Origin: Maratus speciosus
Taxonomy: Eukaryota > Arthropoda > Arachnida > Araneae > Salticidae
DNA length: 64,000 nucleotides
Assembly (NCBI GenBank): GCA_963932465.1
Contig: OZ010788.1
Span: 196,232,559-196,296,558, forward strand
Reading direction: 5' to 3'
Shown here: piece after piece, positions 10,640 to 23,050 of the stretch
Numbering within the stretch: position 1 is the stretch's first letter
Layout of the letters: each line of letters starts with the position of its first letter
The notes under the pieces: model-generated
Told to the model about the DNA's origin: nothing
What the model saw: the letters and a program-made list of their open reading frames with translations, nothing else
Database searches by the model: none
Program-made: the position numbers and the translations under genes

Positions 10640-12224
10640 CAGTGGCAGTCAAAAGTTTCCGGCCAGTTAGTTTCTTTGATTTGTTTTACAGAACGTTTCA
10701 GCGAAGAAGACGCACAATTGCTCCAAAAGTTAGGAATAAGCAAATTACCTCTGACACGTGATCATTTTGATTGGATACTTAAGATACTTGATGCAAAGGG
10801 GAGAAATTCGAAATTCGCGCGTGCAAAAGTTTCCGGCTATTCTTTATCCATTAGTTTTTGCTATCGCTAAAGTGTTGTTTTTTTTTTTGGCCATGTTTGT
10901 TAATTAATCAACGTGAATAACGTATTTGAAATTCAAAAATGAAAAGTTTAACAATTTATTGTTCCTAAACGAGTGACTTGTTTGTCGCTAAAGGGACAAT
11001 CCTCTCGTGAGATTGCGGCAAAGTTATCAATCGGAAAATTTGCTGCAAACGATTTTTTAAAAAATATATAAAGTTGGCCATGACCTCCGGAACTTGCTAC
11101 GGTCCGGGGGACCCCGAAAAACGACAATTTTTGTGGACAGAATTATCAGAAGAAAGCAGTTGATGAACCGCGTAAAAATGTCGCAGGAATTCCACGCGAT
11201 TTATGGTGCTGAAATATTCCTGAAACAAGTTTGTCTACAGTGTCAAGACGCTTATGTGACGTAGAACTTTATGGAACAGTCGGTGTTAAGAAACCTTTCA
11301 TAAGTAAAAAATTTCAGAGGGCCCGACTGGCTTTTGCAAGGAATACAAAGACTGGTCAAGTGAAAACTGGAAAAAAGTACTATTTTCCGATGGATCGACG
11401 TTCAATCTTTTTGGGAGTGATAAAAGACATTACAACCGGCGACCTAAAAACAAAAGATAAGATGCGAGATATATTATTCCTACAATGAAGCATGGCGGGG
11501 GACACGTCATGTTGTGGGGAGCATTTTCTGGAAAATGTGCCTGTTCGTTATTTGAAATCCGCGGCAAGATGAATAGTGCAATGCATAAGGATATCTTGCA
11601 AGATCATTTGCTGTCTTGTTGGAGGAAAACTTTTGGTCGCAAGTATTTGTTTCATCATGATGATGACCAAAAGCATACATGCAAGCTCGTTAAGCAATGG
11701 CTTTCGCACAAAAAATTCCGATTTTGAAATGGATAGTCCAATCATCCGATCTGAATCCAATAGCAAATCTTTGAAACTAACTTGAAAACGTGTGTGAAAT
11801 TATAAATACTCCGATTCAGCAGCATTTTCACAAAAATTGCAAGAACCGTGGACAAACCTTAACATTGATGATCTACAACCGTTCATTGAATCGATGTGAC
11901 GTTGTTGCGCCGCAGTACTTATTGCTAAATTTATTAATACAAAATACTAATTGTAAATGTTGTTGATCACTGTTATTTTCTGTTATAACACCATTTTTTT
12001 CCAAACTTGCCAAGGTGGCCGGAAACTTTTGAGAACATGCGCTTTCTTTTGCAATTAAATTTGTCAATTAAATTTATTAATATTTAATTTTTATTCCATA
12101 AATAAGTTCTTACCTGTTATGTCAATAAAGCGTATAAGTATCACTTTGAGATTCCTCTTCATATGTGTATACTTACAATTTAACCAAAAATTTTATGCTG
12201 GCCGGAAACTTTTGACCGCCACTG
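10640..12224 (+). mobile_element. Tc1-family DNA transposon, 1585 bp, inactive
   Basis: Terminal inverted repeats begin CAGTGGCAGTCAAAAGTTTC (left) and CAGTGGCGGTCAAAAGTTTC (right, reverse complement). They match over 27 bp with one difference and are flanked by TA (10638-10639 and 12225-12226). A second, inner pair of TIR-like motifs, CAAAAGTTTCCGGC, lies about 180 bp in from each end (10817-10838 and 12018-12042), the IR/DR arrangement known from Sleeping Beauty-like Tc1 elements. The host satellite unit at 10303-10330 shows the uninterrupted target. Confidence 0.93.
10917..11790 (+). pseudogene. Tc1 transposase pseudogene
   Basis: Fragments in several frames match a Tc1 transposase. There is an N-terminal helix-turn-helix-like stretch with stops (10960-11060), then a segment from 11231 (STVSRRLCDVELYGT, then ISKKFQRARLAFARN). 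A frameshifted catalytic region follows, with VLFSDGSTFNLFGSD near 11370-11415. The last parts are MKHGGGHVMLWGAFSG from 11485, HHDDDQKHT near 11655 and a frame-shifted SSDLNPIANL near 11740-11775. The first two catalytic aspartates are recognisable. The third acidic residue, normally Glu in the LNPIE motif, is Ala. Stops and frameshifts throughout make it non-functional. It belongs to the enclosing 1585-bp transposon. Confidence 0.9.
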
Positions 12225-12490
12225 TATATATAGATATAAATTTTTAAACATTTCATTTAGTATGAGTTACAAAAATGTATACATATATTATAAAGTTTTA
12301 TAATTATATATATGAAAATTTCAGAAATTATAAATATATATAAAAGTTTTCGAAAATGTGGAACTTTTTTATCATTTATTATATCATGCAGGGAAAATGT
12401 AAGTAAAATTGCGAAACATCTGGTCTCTTTTAAAAGACATTTAGTTTTCTAAAAAGCATACTCTAGGAAGATCCGCCTAGGTTGGTTTAA

Positions 12491-12719
12491 CACGTTCACG
12501 CCGGCGCGGTGGGTCACACTCGACTGTCTCAGAACTGCCAAGTCTCCGGCTTTTTGGATACCAATATTTTAATACAGAAAATGTTGGTTTATTTAATTAG
12601 AACAATTGGGTGATTTAAAGGAACAACATTTTCTCTAAAATAACAGTGGTGTGCAAAAAGCCGAAGCCTTGACAACTCTGAGACAGACGAGTGTGACCCA
12701 CCGCGCCGGCGTGAACGTG
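12491..12719. mobile_element. TTAA-flanked MITE (piggyBac-type), 229 bp
   Basis: The terminal inverted repeats begin CACGTTCACGCCGGCGCGGT and extend about 70 bp with mismatches. TTAA flanks both sides (12487-12490 and 12720-12723). Removing the element and one TTAA restores TTGGTTTAAAAGATAAAA, which matches the satellite unit. There is no coding capacity. The GC-rich arms can fold on themselves. Confidence 0.9.
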
Positions 12720-13315
12720 TTAAAAGATAAAAATATATGATTATATATATATAAGTTTTCTCATGTTTTAGATACGCACAAGAGTGCTTTAACCTTTTAT
12801 TCATCAACGATACTTCAAAGTATCATTTAAAAATATATAAATAAATAAATAATTGTTATAAAATTTAACATATTGATTGGAAATAATACAATTTAGCATG
12901 GGTTAAAAATTGTATAAAAATATTTAAAATTTTTCAAGCTTTAATTTAGTATGAGTCATAAAAATGCTTTAATATACATTAAAGTTTTAGAATATATGTT
13001 AAAGTTTAAAAGTTATAAATGTATGTAAAAGTTTTTGAAAAGGTGAAATCTTTTCACCATTTACTATATCATACAGGAAATTTTTAAATAAGAGAGCGAA
13101 ACTTTTGGTTTCTTTTAAAAGAGATTTAGTTTTCTTAAAAGGCATATTTTAGGACGATCTGCCTAAGATTTATTTTTTAAATAAAAATGTATGAAGTTAC
13201 ATAAACTATTTATCACATTTTAGATATACGCAAGAATATTTTTTTTTTATCTTTTATGCCCCAGCGATACTTTAAAATACTTTTGAAATAAAAATTAAAT
13301 TTAAAAAATCAAAAA

Positions 13316-13860
13316 ACCCGACTGCATGAAAAGCGAACTAATTAATTATTTCTCACCAATATGAAACTATTTTTATATTACTTACCTATTTTTTTTTTTA
13401 TTTACTTGTATTGATGACTTTTAAGTTGTGTTTAATTGTTAGTTCCTATCTATAAACACCTGTTTTGATGAGGCCTATAAATGTCTATGAAGGTTAGAGT
13501 AGCAGTAAAGCTAGAGATCACACCTACACAACTTCCAGGTTGTGTAATATTTAAACGGAGCTTCTGACTGTAAAATAGTCAATGAAACATCGCCTTCATT
13601 TTGAAAGACCTATCCAATGATATGCCATTCAATATGTTGCGTTAAAGTTTTTTTTCGTTTCTACCGCCATTTTGTATTTTACGGGCACCATTTTTAATTT
13701 ATAAAAACAAAACCTAGCCTATAACCATCGGATGGTTAAGACGCATCGATAGAGACCTCATTCATTAAAATCTATCCAGCCGTTGGGATGTTTCGAGGGT
13801 ATAAAGAAATCCACCTACCCAGATACGCGTGAAAAACATAACCCTTCTTGGCAGTCGGGT
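13316..13860. mobile_element. TIR element, ACCCGACTGC ends, 545 bp
   Basis: ACCCGACTGC (13316-13325) and GCAGTCGGGT (13851-13860) are exact terminal inverted repeats. The enclosed sequence (for example ACCATCGGATGG, AATCTATCCAGCCGTTGG) does not belong to the surrounding satellite, which resumes on both sides. The class was not identified. No transposase is seen. Confidence 0.7.
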
Positions 13861-14754
13861 AAAAAGAAAGAAAAAAAAAACTTGTTACAAAGTGCATTTA
13901 ACTATTTTGTTAAAAAAAAAAAAAAAACTTGTTATTAAATTTATTTCACACATGGATTGGTAGAAATACAATTTAGTATGGTTTAAAAAATGTATACATA
14001 TATATAAGAATTTTAAATTATATTTATAGGTTTTGAAAGTTATAAATATATATATAAAAAAATTCCAATATGAGTAACTTTTTCATCATTTACTGTAGAA
14101 TACAGGAAAAAATTAAATAAAAGAACGAAACATCTGGCTTTTTTAAAGAAAAAATTAGTTTTTTTTCAAACGGCATACTCTAGGAAGATCTGCCTAGGAT
14201 TGATTTAAAAGATAAAAATACATAAATAAATATTTATATTTTTTTTCTCGTGTTTTTATATGCACGCGAGTGCTTTAACCCTTTACGATGATTATGATAA
14301 ATATATATAAGAATTTTAAAATATAAGTTTTAAAAGTTATAAATATATATAAGACATTTCAATATGAGTAACTTCTTCATCACTTACTATAGCATACAGC
14401 AGAAATTTAAATAAAAGAACAAAACGTCTGGTCTCTCTTAAAAGAGAATTAGTTTTTTCAAACGGCATTCTCTAGGAAGATTTGACTAGGATTTATTTAA
14501 ACGATAAATATATTAACCCTTTATGATGCCTCAACGAAACTCCAAAGTACCATTTAAAAAACTTATAAAATTTATCTAACATATTGATTGGAATAATGCC
14601 AATTTAGCATGTTTTATTAAAATGTATATAAAAGTTTTTAAAGTTTTAATTTAGTATGAGTTACAAAATTGTATAAATATATAATAAAGGTTAAAATTGC
14701 TATATCATAAAGGGAAAATTTAAATAAAAGAGCGAAACGTTTGGTTTCTTTTAA

Positions 14755-14989
14755 CCCGGGAGAACTCGCTGCATGAGACTTTCTCTCACCGTCGTACTTT
14801 TTTAAAGATTCTTATTTAAACGATTTTTCATTTTAATTAAAATTTTAAAATGTTATATCAATTATTTTACCTATTTGTGAGTAAAAGTACTAAGCCAAGC
14901 AAAAAAAAAAATTATATTAAGCGAATGTAAAGTAAAAGAAAAGCAATTGGGCATCGTAAGAGAAATTCTCACTAGCGAGTTCTCCCGGG
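14755..14989. mobile_element. TTAA-flanked MITE (piggyBac-type), 235 bp
   Basis: CCCGGGAGAACTCGCT and AGCGAGTTCTCCCGGG are perfect 16-bp terminal inverted repeats flanked by TTAA (14751-14754 and 14990-14993). CCC-starting ends with TTAA duplication are the piggyBac signature. Excision restores GGTTTCTTTTAAAAGAGATT, exactly the satellite unit. No coding sequence. Confidence 0.93.
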
Positions 14990-15309
14990 TTAAAAGAGAT
15001 TTAGTTTTCTTAAACGGCGTACTTTAGGAAGATCTGCCTAAGATTTATTTTTAAAATAAAAATGTATGTATCTATACAAAAGTTTCCTCATATTTTATAT
15101 ATGCATAAGAACGCTTCAATCCTTTCATTCCCCAACGATATTTCAAAGTAGTGACTTAAAAAAAGAAACTTTTTACAAAATGCATTTAACATGATGGTTT
15201 GAAAAGAAAAACTTATAAAATTTATTTAACACTTTGATTTACAGTATTACATTTCAGCATGGGTTTAAAAAATATATAAATATATATAAGAATTTTTAAA
15301 TATATACAT

Positions 15310-15825
15310 TTAAATAGAAATATAATAGCGATGTAATACATATAAATAAAAATAAATGCTCCAATTTTAAAATTCTATAATTCCTTAACTATAATAAATA
15401 TGAATACGAAATGAGTGACATTTACATCTAGTGACCCTTCAATTTCATGCACTGTAGTTCTAAAAATAGTTCAAATTTTCGTCAACAGATGTCGCTGCAC
15501 CTTCTCAAACATCAAGAATGCTCAAATAAATTTTTAAAAAATTATATTGTTTTTTGGTGTTTCAATCGCTAAATAGAATAAATAATACGGTTTGAGATAT
15601 TTTTAAGCAGTTTTACATGCACTGTTGTGCACTGTTGTAATTTGAGACGGTGCAGCGCCATCTATTGATGAAAATTATTTGATAAAAATTATGGATAAAA
15701 AATACAGTACATAAAATTTAAGAACAGCCAGGTATAAAGTTCATTTTTTTATCTTAAAATTTATTATAGTTAATGAATAATTGAATTTTCAGACTGAATC
15801 GTTTATTTTTAGTCACTCTGTATAT
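15310..15825. mobile_element. Inverted-repeat element inside satellite, about 0.5 kb
   Basis: TTAACTATAATAAAT occurs on the left (about 15375) and as its reverse complement on the right (about 15760). AGATGTCGCTGCACCTTCTC on the left pairs with GACGGTGCAGCGCCATCT on the right (about 15648). The right end reads TTTAGTCACTCTGTATA, like a CAGAGTGACTAAA terminal repeat. The left end is less clear. It is probably a non-autonomous mariner-type element. Boundaries are approximate. Confidence 0.55.
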
Positions 15826-15948
15826 AAGTTTTAAAATATGTAAAAAATGTTATGAAAATTTTCCAATAAGAGTAACTTTTTCATCATTTATTATGGCATA
15901 CAGGAGAAATTTAAGTAAAAGAAGGAAACATCTGGTCTCTTTTAAGAG

Positions 15949-15986
<38 letters not shown>

Positions 15987-16048
15987 GCATACTCTAGGAA
16001 GATCTGCTTAAGATTCATTTAACAGATAAAAATCTATAAATATATAAG

Positions 16049-17074
16049 GTTAGTTGGAGCGACTGGGCCATGATTTTACAATGTGACTCTGGAGCTTCTG
16101 ACAATTCAGCTTTAAAAAGCTAATGTTCATTTGAATTAAAGTCTGAACTTCTGTAAATGTGTTCAGTTAGGTTCCCTCTATCAGACAGAAATGCTCAAAA
16201 TTACATTTTAATAGTTAAAAATATAAAAATATGCTTATTTCATCTTTCTTTCCACATGGGTCCAGTTGCCCCATAAAAATGGGGTAAGTGAACGAGGAGG
16301 GTCTATGTTCCACACGCGTTTTTTTTTTTTTTTTTTTTTATATATATATATATATATATATGGGATATCAGGTCCTGTTTGAAAAAGTGTAAACAACTTT
16401 AAAAAAAAATTATATCAGGCAGATCATGTAAATTATTTATCAACTAAAGAGCGTTGTAAGGAAAACCTTTGCTGTCAATGTGTCTAAAAAAAGCACTAAA
16501 AGTGAAAATATTAGATTTATTTATACCAAAAACATAAAAATTAAATAAGTACTCATGTACTTTAGTATAGGTAATAAGTATAAATGTCACATGGGTATTT
16601 TATGGAAAAAAATAGCAAGGTAAATCTATCAACAAACGGCAACGTAAGGACTTAAGTACTTTATCACTATTGTATCGTACAATTTCAAGGTTTGACTATC
16701 TCGCTTTCAGGGGCAAGGTACTTGCACACGTAAAATGTTGAAATAATTTAATGACACCAGTATTTACAAGAGAATCTATTTTTAAACAAGTAAAAGTATA
16801 TTTTCGCGTACTTAATAAAGGTGAAAGTTTCATTATAAAATTCCGGTGCCAATGTGGCAATTAGGGATTAAAATTATATGATGCTATAACGGCGTCACCG
16901 CCTCTCTAGGAGTCAAGAAATTTACCACCCAATATGCTTTTTTAAATTTTATTACGTAATTTTAATAAGGTATTCTATAATTTTCTTTATTGTGTCAGAA
17001 AACAATGGAGAAATTTTTCCCCGTAGTAAGATAAACTCAAAAAATTGTAATTTAATAGATTACAACGACCATTT

Positions 17075-17106
<32 letters not shown>

Positions 17107-18127
17107 GAAGCAGTTCCACCGAATCATCTACAAATTGCGACAAATTACCTACGTTGAGCTCAATTTTTTCCGGTTAGAATCGACCGATTGTAAAACGCCG
17201 TGGCTAGTGAATTGGAGCCCCTCGAGACATGGCCTTTTACTATTAATCGGTTAAACGTTAGATTGTTTCCTTTTTCGCGTTCGTCTTTTATTCTGTAATC
17301 GATTTTCATGGCCTACATAATCAGTTGAAGACCTCGATTTTCATGGCCTACATAATGAGTTGAAGACCTCGATTTTTGCTTTGCAAGACGATCTTCATTT
17401 CGGCGTCGCTCTTTGGCTTTGGAATTTTCCATATCTGATAATTTGCGCCTACCCATTTTGTAACTTTTTCAATTTTTAACGATTTTATGCCTTTTGATTA
17501 CCTATTCAAACAATTTTTAACTATTTTATGCCTTTCTATTTCCTATCCAAATAAAAATTCTTCTAAAAGTAAAAAAACATCGTTGAATTTCGTTAAAAAA
17601 AAATAAAATGCGAGCATCATTTGGCCCCACCGTCGACCGAAAACAACAACCATTTCGAAATGGTTAAAAAATTGTTTATAACTATTGGGGTAACTGGATC
17701 CAGCATGGTCCATTTACCCCGGATATATGTCCCAGTTGTCCCATTCTTGAAAAATTTATGGGGTAACTGGGACATCGGGTTTACATTTGAAACATGAAGT
17801 AAATATGTATAGATATCCAACAATATTAATGTAGTTATATGCCTAATCTTTAAAAAATATATATTGTTTAATAAAAGTACTTACAATCTTTTAATAAAAA
17901 GCCGAGGAAGTTCAACCATACTGACGTTGTTTTTAAAAACAGAAACGTAAATTTTTGACAACCTATCACAGCAAAGTGAGAGTTATGATTGAGTTGTCAC
18001 ACATTGTTTTAGGAAGTAGAGATTAAGGTGCATTGTTCACAAAAGCTCAATCTTAAAAAAGATCAACAGTTTTTTATAAAATACCTATGGTCCAGTTACC
18101 TCGTGGTTCCAGTTACCCCAACTGGCC
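16049..18127. mobile_element. Degenerate DNA transposon, AAGGYYAGTTGG ends, 2.1 kb
   Basis: The left end ATAAGGTTAGTTGGAGCGAC and the reverse complement of the right end, ATAAGGCCAGTTGGGGTAAC, are terminal inverted repeats, and satellite sequence resumes outside both. The motif CCAGTTACCCC or its complement recurs internally (16258-16285 and 17690-17775) and near the right end (18093-18124), as expected for transposase-binding repeats. The body holds an AT microsatellite (about 16340-16362), a T-tract (about 17080-17106) and a small coding remnant on the minus strand. Superfamily not determined. Confidence 0.65.
17316..17456 (-). pseudogene. Basic N-terminal coding fragment in transposon
   Basis: From an ATG at 17456 the minus strand reads MGRRKLSDMENSKAKERRRN and continues EDRLAKQKSRSS before running through a 35-bp tandem duplication to a stop. 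The fragment is rich in Arg/Lys, as expected of the start of a DNA-binding protein. It lies in the middle of the AAGGYYAGTTGG-ended element, so it is most likely the remaining N-terminus of that element's protein. No catalytic domain follows. The family is not recognised. Confidence 0.35.
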
Positions 18128-20512
18128 TTATATAAAAGTTTTATCATGTTTTAATACGCACAAGAGTGCTTCAACCCTTTATGCTGCCTCAGCTACACTT
18201 CAAACTACCATTTAAAAAAATTTACTTGTTATAAAATTTATTTAATACAATGATTGGTAATAATACAATTTAATATGGGTTAAAAAATGTATAAATATAC
18301 ATAAGAATTTTAAATATATACATATATAAAAGTTTTAAAAGTTGTAATTTTTTCCAATATGAGTAACTTTTTCATCATTTACTATCGCATACAGGAGAAA
18401 TTTAAATTAAAGAACGAAACGTCCGGTCTCTTTTAAGAGGGAACAGAAACGACATACTCTCGGAAGATATGCCTAGGATTTATTTAACAGATAAAAGTCT
18501 ATAAATGTGTATAAAGGTTTTTTCATGTTTTAACACGCAAAAGTGTGATTTAAACATTTATGATGCCTCAGTGATACTTCAAAGTACCATTTTAAAAAAA
18601 ACTTATTATAAAATTTATTTAACATATTGTTTGGAATACTACAATTTAGCATGGATTATAAAACTGTATATAAAAGCTTTTAAAGTTTTAATTTAATATG
18701 AGTTACAAAATTGTAAAAATAGATAATAAAATTTAAAAATATGTATGAAGGATTTAAAAGATATAAATATGAATAAAAGTTTTCGAAAAGGTGGAATCTT
18801 TTCATCAGTTACCATATCATACAGAAAAATTTTAAATAAAAGAGCGAAATGTCTGGTTTCTTTTAAAAGATATTTAGTTTCCTTAAATGGCATACTTTAG
18901 GAAGAGTTATTTTTAAGATACAAATGTATAAATGTATATAAAAGTTTTCTCCTTTAAGATAAAGTATGGGAAATTTAATTTAATATGAATTTAGTTCATG
19001 TAAATTTAGTTCATTTTTAGTACATCTGTATACTTTAGGTATACGAAAGAATACTTTAACCGTTTATGCTCCAACGATGCTTCAAAGTACCTTAAAAAAA
19101 AAGAAACGCGTTACAAAATGCATTTAACATATTGGTTTAAAGAAAAAACTCGTTACAAAATTTATTGAACACATTGACTGGTAGTAATACAATTTAATAT
19201 GGGTTTTTAAGAAAGGTATAAATATGCATAAGAATTTTAAAATATACATATAAGTTTTAAAAGTTATAAAAAAAAAGGTTATAAAAATTTTCCAATATGA
19301 GTAACTTTTTTCATCATTTACGATAGCATACAGGGGAAGTTTAAATGAAAAAACGAAACATCTGTCTCTTTTAAGGGAAATTTAGTTTTTTCAAACGACA
19401 TACTCTCGGAAGATCTGCCTAGGATTTATTTAAAAGATAAAAATGCATAATAATATATAAAAGTTTGCTCATGTCTTAATACGCACAAAAGTGCTTTAAC
19501 CCTATATAATGCCTTAACGATTATACAAAATACAATTTTAAAAAATAACTTCTTATAATGTTTATTTAATTTTTATTTACTGCAATAATACAATTTAGAA
19601 TGGGTTATAAAAATGCATATAAAAGCTTTTAAAGTTTTAATTTAGTATGAGTTACAAAATTGTATAAATATACAATAAAGTTTAAAATATGTAGGAAGAT
19701 TTTAAAAGTTATAAATATATATTAACGTTTTCGAAAAGGTGCTACTATACTATATCATAAAGGGTAAATTTAAATAAAAGAGCGAAACGTCTGTCTCTAT
19801 TAAAAGAGGTTTAGTTTTCTTAAACGGCATACTCTAGTAAAATCTAACAAAGATTTATTTAAAAGATAAAAATATATAAATACGTATAAAAGTTTTATCA
19901 TGTTTTATCCAAATGTATAAATATGCACAAAGTTTTTAAGTTTTAATTTAGTATGAGTTACAAAAATGTATAAATATGCACAAAGTTTTTAAGTTTTAAT
20001 TTAGTATGAGTTACGAAAATGTATAAATATATAATAAAATTTAAAATATATATAGATATAAAAGTTTTCGAAAATGTGGAACTTATTCATCATTTAGTAT
20101 ATCACAAAGGGAGAATTTAAATAAAAGAGGTAAACGTCTGGTCTCTTTTAAAAGTGATGTAGTTTTCTTTTCTTAAACGACATACTCTAAGAAAATCTAT
20201 CTAAGATTTATTTAAAAGATAACAATGTAAATACATATATAAAAGTTTTGGAAGTTTCAATTTAGTATGAGTTAAAAAAAATGTATAAAAATATAATAAA
20301 GTTTTAAAATGCATATGAAAGTTTAAAATGTTATAAATACATAAAACAGTTTTTGAAAATATGGAATCTTTTCAATATTTAGTATGTCATACAGGGAAAG
20401 TTTAAATAAAAGAGTGAAACGTGTGTTTGTTTGTTTTGTTTTTTATTTACTTTTCTTAAAGGGAACTACGAAACTCTACATAAGATTTATTTAAAAGATA
20501 AAAATGTATAGG

Positions 20513-21755
20513 GGAGACTGGGGAGTGTTGACCCATTTTTTACAAACTGATTTTTTCTATTTTTTAACTATTGAACTTAGGATAAAGTTTCATGTATCAT
20601 TTTATTCGTTATACAATCAGTTATCAAAATAAAATCGCGACATAAGTGTACTATATAAGAAACTTGAAAAATGATTGATTTTAAACATGAGAAAATAATG
20701 GGTCAACGCTCCCCACATATGGGAGGCTTGACTCACTTTGTTTTATATTGAAATATTTGTTAAGGGAAGTAAAATCAGTTTTAAAAAAGACAGAATAACT
20801 TTATGCTACAAGGTTTAATTAATATTAAAAAATATTTGGGAAAATATGTTTTTTTTTTTTCTTTTAACACTCGACCTAGCAACACCAGTTTCACAATAGT
20901 TTGACTTCATCTCATTGTGTTCATCTTGGTAAAATTTGCCTACATATCTTCTAAAGTGTTTTGATCGACGTTATGTTCTTTTGCATATGGATGGATACTT
21001 AACATTTCTTAAGGCTGCTCTGTTTTCATCCTTTTTAGTCTTTTCCACTCTTTTTATTTATCTACTATGGGTACTATTTAAATGAAATAAAAGTTCCTAT
21101 CAACTTTCCAATTTATATTTCATTAAATTTTTTCTTGCTTCTTATAGCAATTTATATTTCATTCAATTTTTTCTTGCTTCTTATAGCAATTTTTTCATCT
21201 TCTTTTAATCAGTTTTAAACATTTCTCTTCCTATCACACCATTATACTTTAGCTTTACAGAATAAATTTACATTATTTTAGAAATATAACCATTAACCCT
21301 TCATTATGTACAGTGTGTAATAAAAAGATTTCCAAAAACACTTAATTAACGAGCTTTGACCATCTGGTCAAGCCTCCCCACATAGCCACTTTTTAAAGTA
21401 TTGCACATGGTTATGTTTAGCCTAATTTACTGTACAGCCAAAAGCTCAATATGTAAGCTCATGAAAGCTCAATATTTCTACATTACTTAAAACCTACTTA
21501 CTTAAATTTCTATGATATATTTTATCTGAGAAAATCTTACAACATTTTTCTAAAGAATACACTTTTTAAATCAGAAAACTCTTCACAACTGGATTTTTCA
21601 CACCTGTTTCAATTATCTTCATGAAACAAAGACTATTGTTTGAGCATTTCAATAGATTTGGTTGCCACCTATTGGCAAAACTCTGAAATTCTTTTAAATA
21701 TGAAAACTGAAAGGAGGGTTAAGCCTCCCCTATGGTCAACCCTCCCCAGTCTCCA
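20513..21755. mobile_element. TIR element, GGRGACTGGGGAG ends, 1.24 kb
   Basis: The left end TAGGGGAGACTGGGGAG and the reverse complement of the right end, TAGTGGAGACTGGGGAG, are inverted repeats abutting TA on each side. Satellite units flank both sides. The motif GTCAA-N-CCTCCCC (or its complement) is repeated inside at about 20700-20732, 21365-21380 and 21715-21748, often in opposed pairs. Those repeats look like iterated binding sites. No transposase was recognised in the AT-rich body. Confidence 0.75.
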
Positions 21756-21759
21756 CTAA

Positions 21760-21975
21760 ATATATATAAAAGCTTTCTAATTTATAGATATGCATAAGAG
21801 TGCTTTAACCCTTTATGACACGGCAATACTTTAAAGTACCATTTAAAAATAATAAAATATATAAAAAACTTGTTAGAAAATTAATTTCACATATGTATTG
21901 CCCATAATACAATTTTGTATGAGTTATAGATACTTTATTTTGCACTCTAAAAAGACACATGTTTATTAATCTAGG
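21760..21975. repeat. Last fragment of the AT-rich satellite array
   Basis: It resumes with GCATAAGAGTGCTTTAACCC and CTTTAAAGTACCATTTAAAA, the same unit landmarks as in 9390-20500, then fades near 21960. This shows the array continued across the 20513-21755 insertion. Confidence 0.75.
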
Positions 21976-23050
21976 AAAATATAATAAGACCACGAACGAA
22001 AATGTGCAATAACATCTTCCGAGTAACCCGTGATTCGGAAAAGCGTCCTTTATCTTTAGAAACCTCAGAAACCCTTATACTTTCAAGAATTAAAGAAAAA
22101 TTTTATAAAAACAAAGTTTCTTTTGCTGCCACTGATTTTCAAAAACTTTTCTGAATAGCTGAGGCGACTTCACTCACGCGGAAACCCCCGCTCTCTAATG
22201 TTAATCCTATGGAAGACATTTTTTTAAAGATATCTCGGTTGCATTTCAATATTTTTAAATGATTTTTTTTTTTTTTTTTTTTTTGTATTGAGTGGCTGAT
22301 ATCGATTTCTACAAAGACCGTTGTTTACTTTTTCGATTTTGTTTTCCGAGCTTATTTTATTAGGAGGCTTTTACTTTCGGAACCCGTTTCAAAAGTAAAA
22401 GTATCCTCATTAAAAATAACCTGCAAAAAATTTTTGGAAAAAAAAAAAAAAAGAAAAAAGAAAACGGCCTTTGTAGAGATTGACCTCAGCTATTCAATGC
22501 GATAAAAATCATTTAAAAATATTGAAATCCAACAGAGATATCTTTAAATATTTCTTCAATGGGATTAAATTGCGAGCGCTTGTTTTCGCGTGAGTGAAGT
22601 AACCCCTTAATCAGCTTTCTCAACCAAGAAAATTGATTTGTCGGGTGCTATCTAATCTTAAATAAACACTTTCAAGTTCAACAAGCATGTTTTACCGTCA
22701 AACCTGATAAATTAACAGCAGAAGCATTAATATTAAAATAATATTGTTTTGTTACACTTGCATGTAATAAATTCAGTAACTTAACTGAGAAAATTTATTC
22801 GAGAAGTGGTAGCATCCTAAGAATCGATATTCCAATATGAGAAAAATATTTAATACACTAAAAACCACCCGAAAACGATTCCAAAAACTCAGTGGCAACA
22901 AAAAATAACTTTGATTTTATAACTGCTTCTTTAAATCTTGAAGCTATATTACTTTCTGGGTTTCTAAAGATAAAGAACGTTTTTCGGAATCGTGAGTTAC
23001 TCGGATGAGGCAATTGTATATTTTCGTTTGTGGTTATATTATATTTTCGT
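21975..23050. mobile_element. Foldback element, about 1.07 kb
   Basis: Nested inverted arms are visible. 21996-22074 pairs with 22957-23030 (AGTAACCCGTGATTCGG against CGAATCGTGAGTTACT-type sequence). 22158-22325 pairs with 22463-22609 (TTCACTCACGCG against CGCGTGAGTGAAG; CAAAGACCG against CGGCCTTTG). A small central arm lies near 22355-22420. Diverged single-arm relatives occur at 32965-33100 and 35960-36115. No coding sequence. The class is unknown. Confidence 0.75.

Larger units (their letters stand above)
9390..20500. repeat. Diverged AT-rich tandem (satellite-like) array with insertions
   Basis: A recurring unit contains, in order, GTCTCTTTTAAAAGAGATTT, GGCATACTCTAGGAAGATCT, GGATTTATTTAAAAGAT, TACGCACAAGAGTGCTTTAA, CTTCAAAGTACCATTTAAAA, TTTAACATATTGATTGG, TTTAGTATGAGTTACAAA, AGTTTTCGAAAATGTGGAA and TTTACTATATCATACAGG. 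The CATACTCTAGG-type landmark occurs about 14 times (for example near 9429, 10214, 10540, 12457, 13141, 14174, 14463, 15015, 15984, 18452, 18887, 19395, 19826 and 20178). After removing inserted transposons, most unit lengths are roughly 290-510 bp and the first is about 785 bp. No coding function is seen. A further fragment lies after 21755. Insertions are listed separately. Confidence 0.85.
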
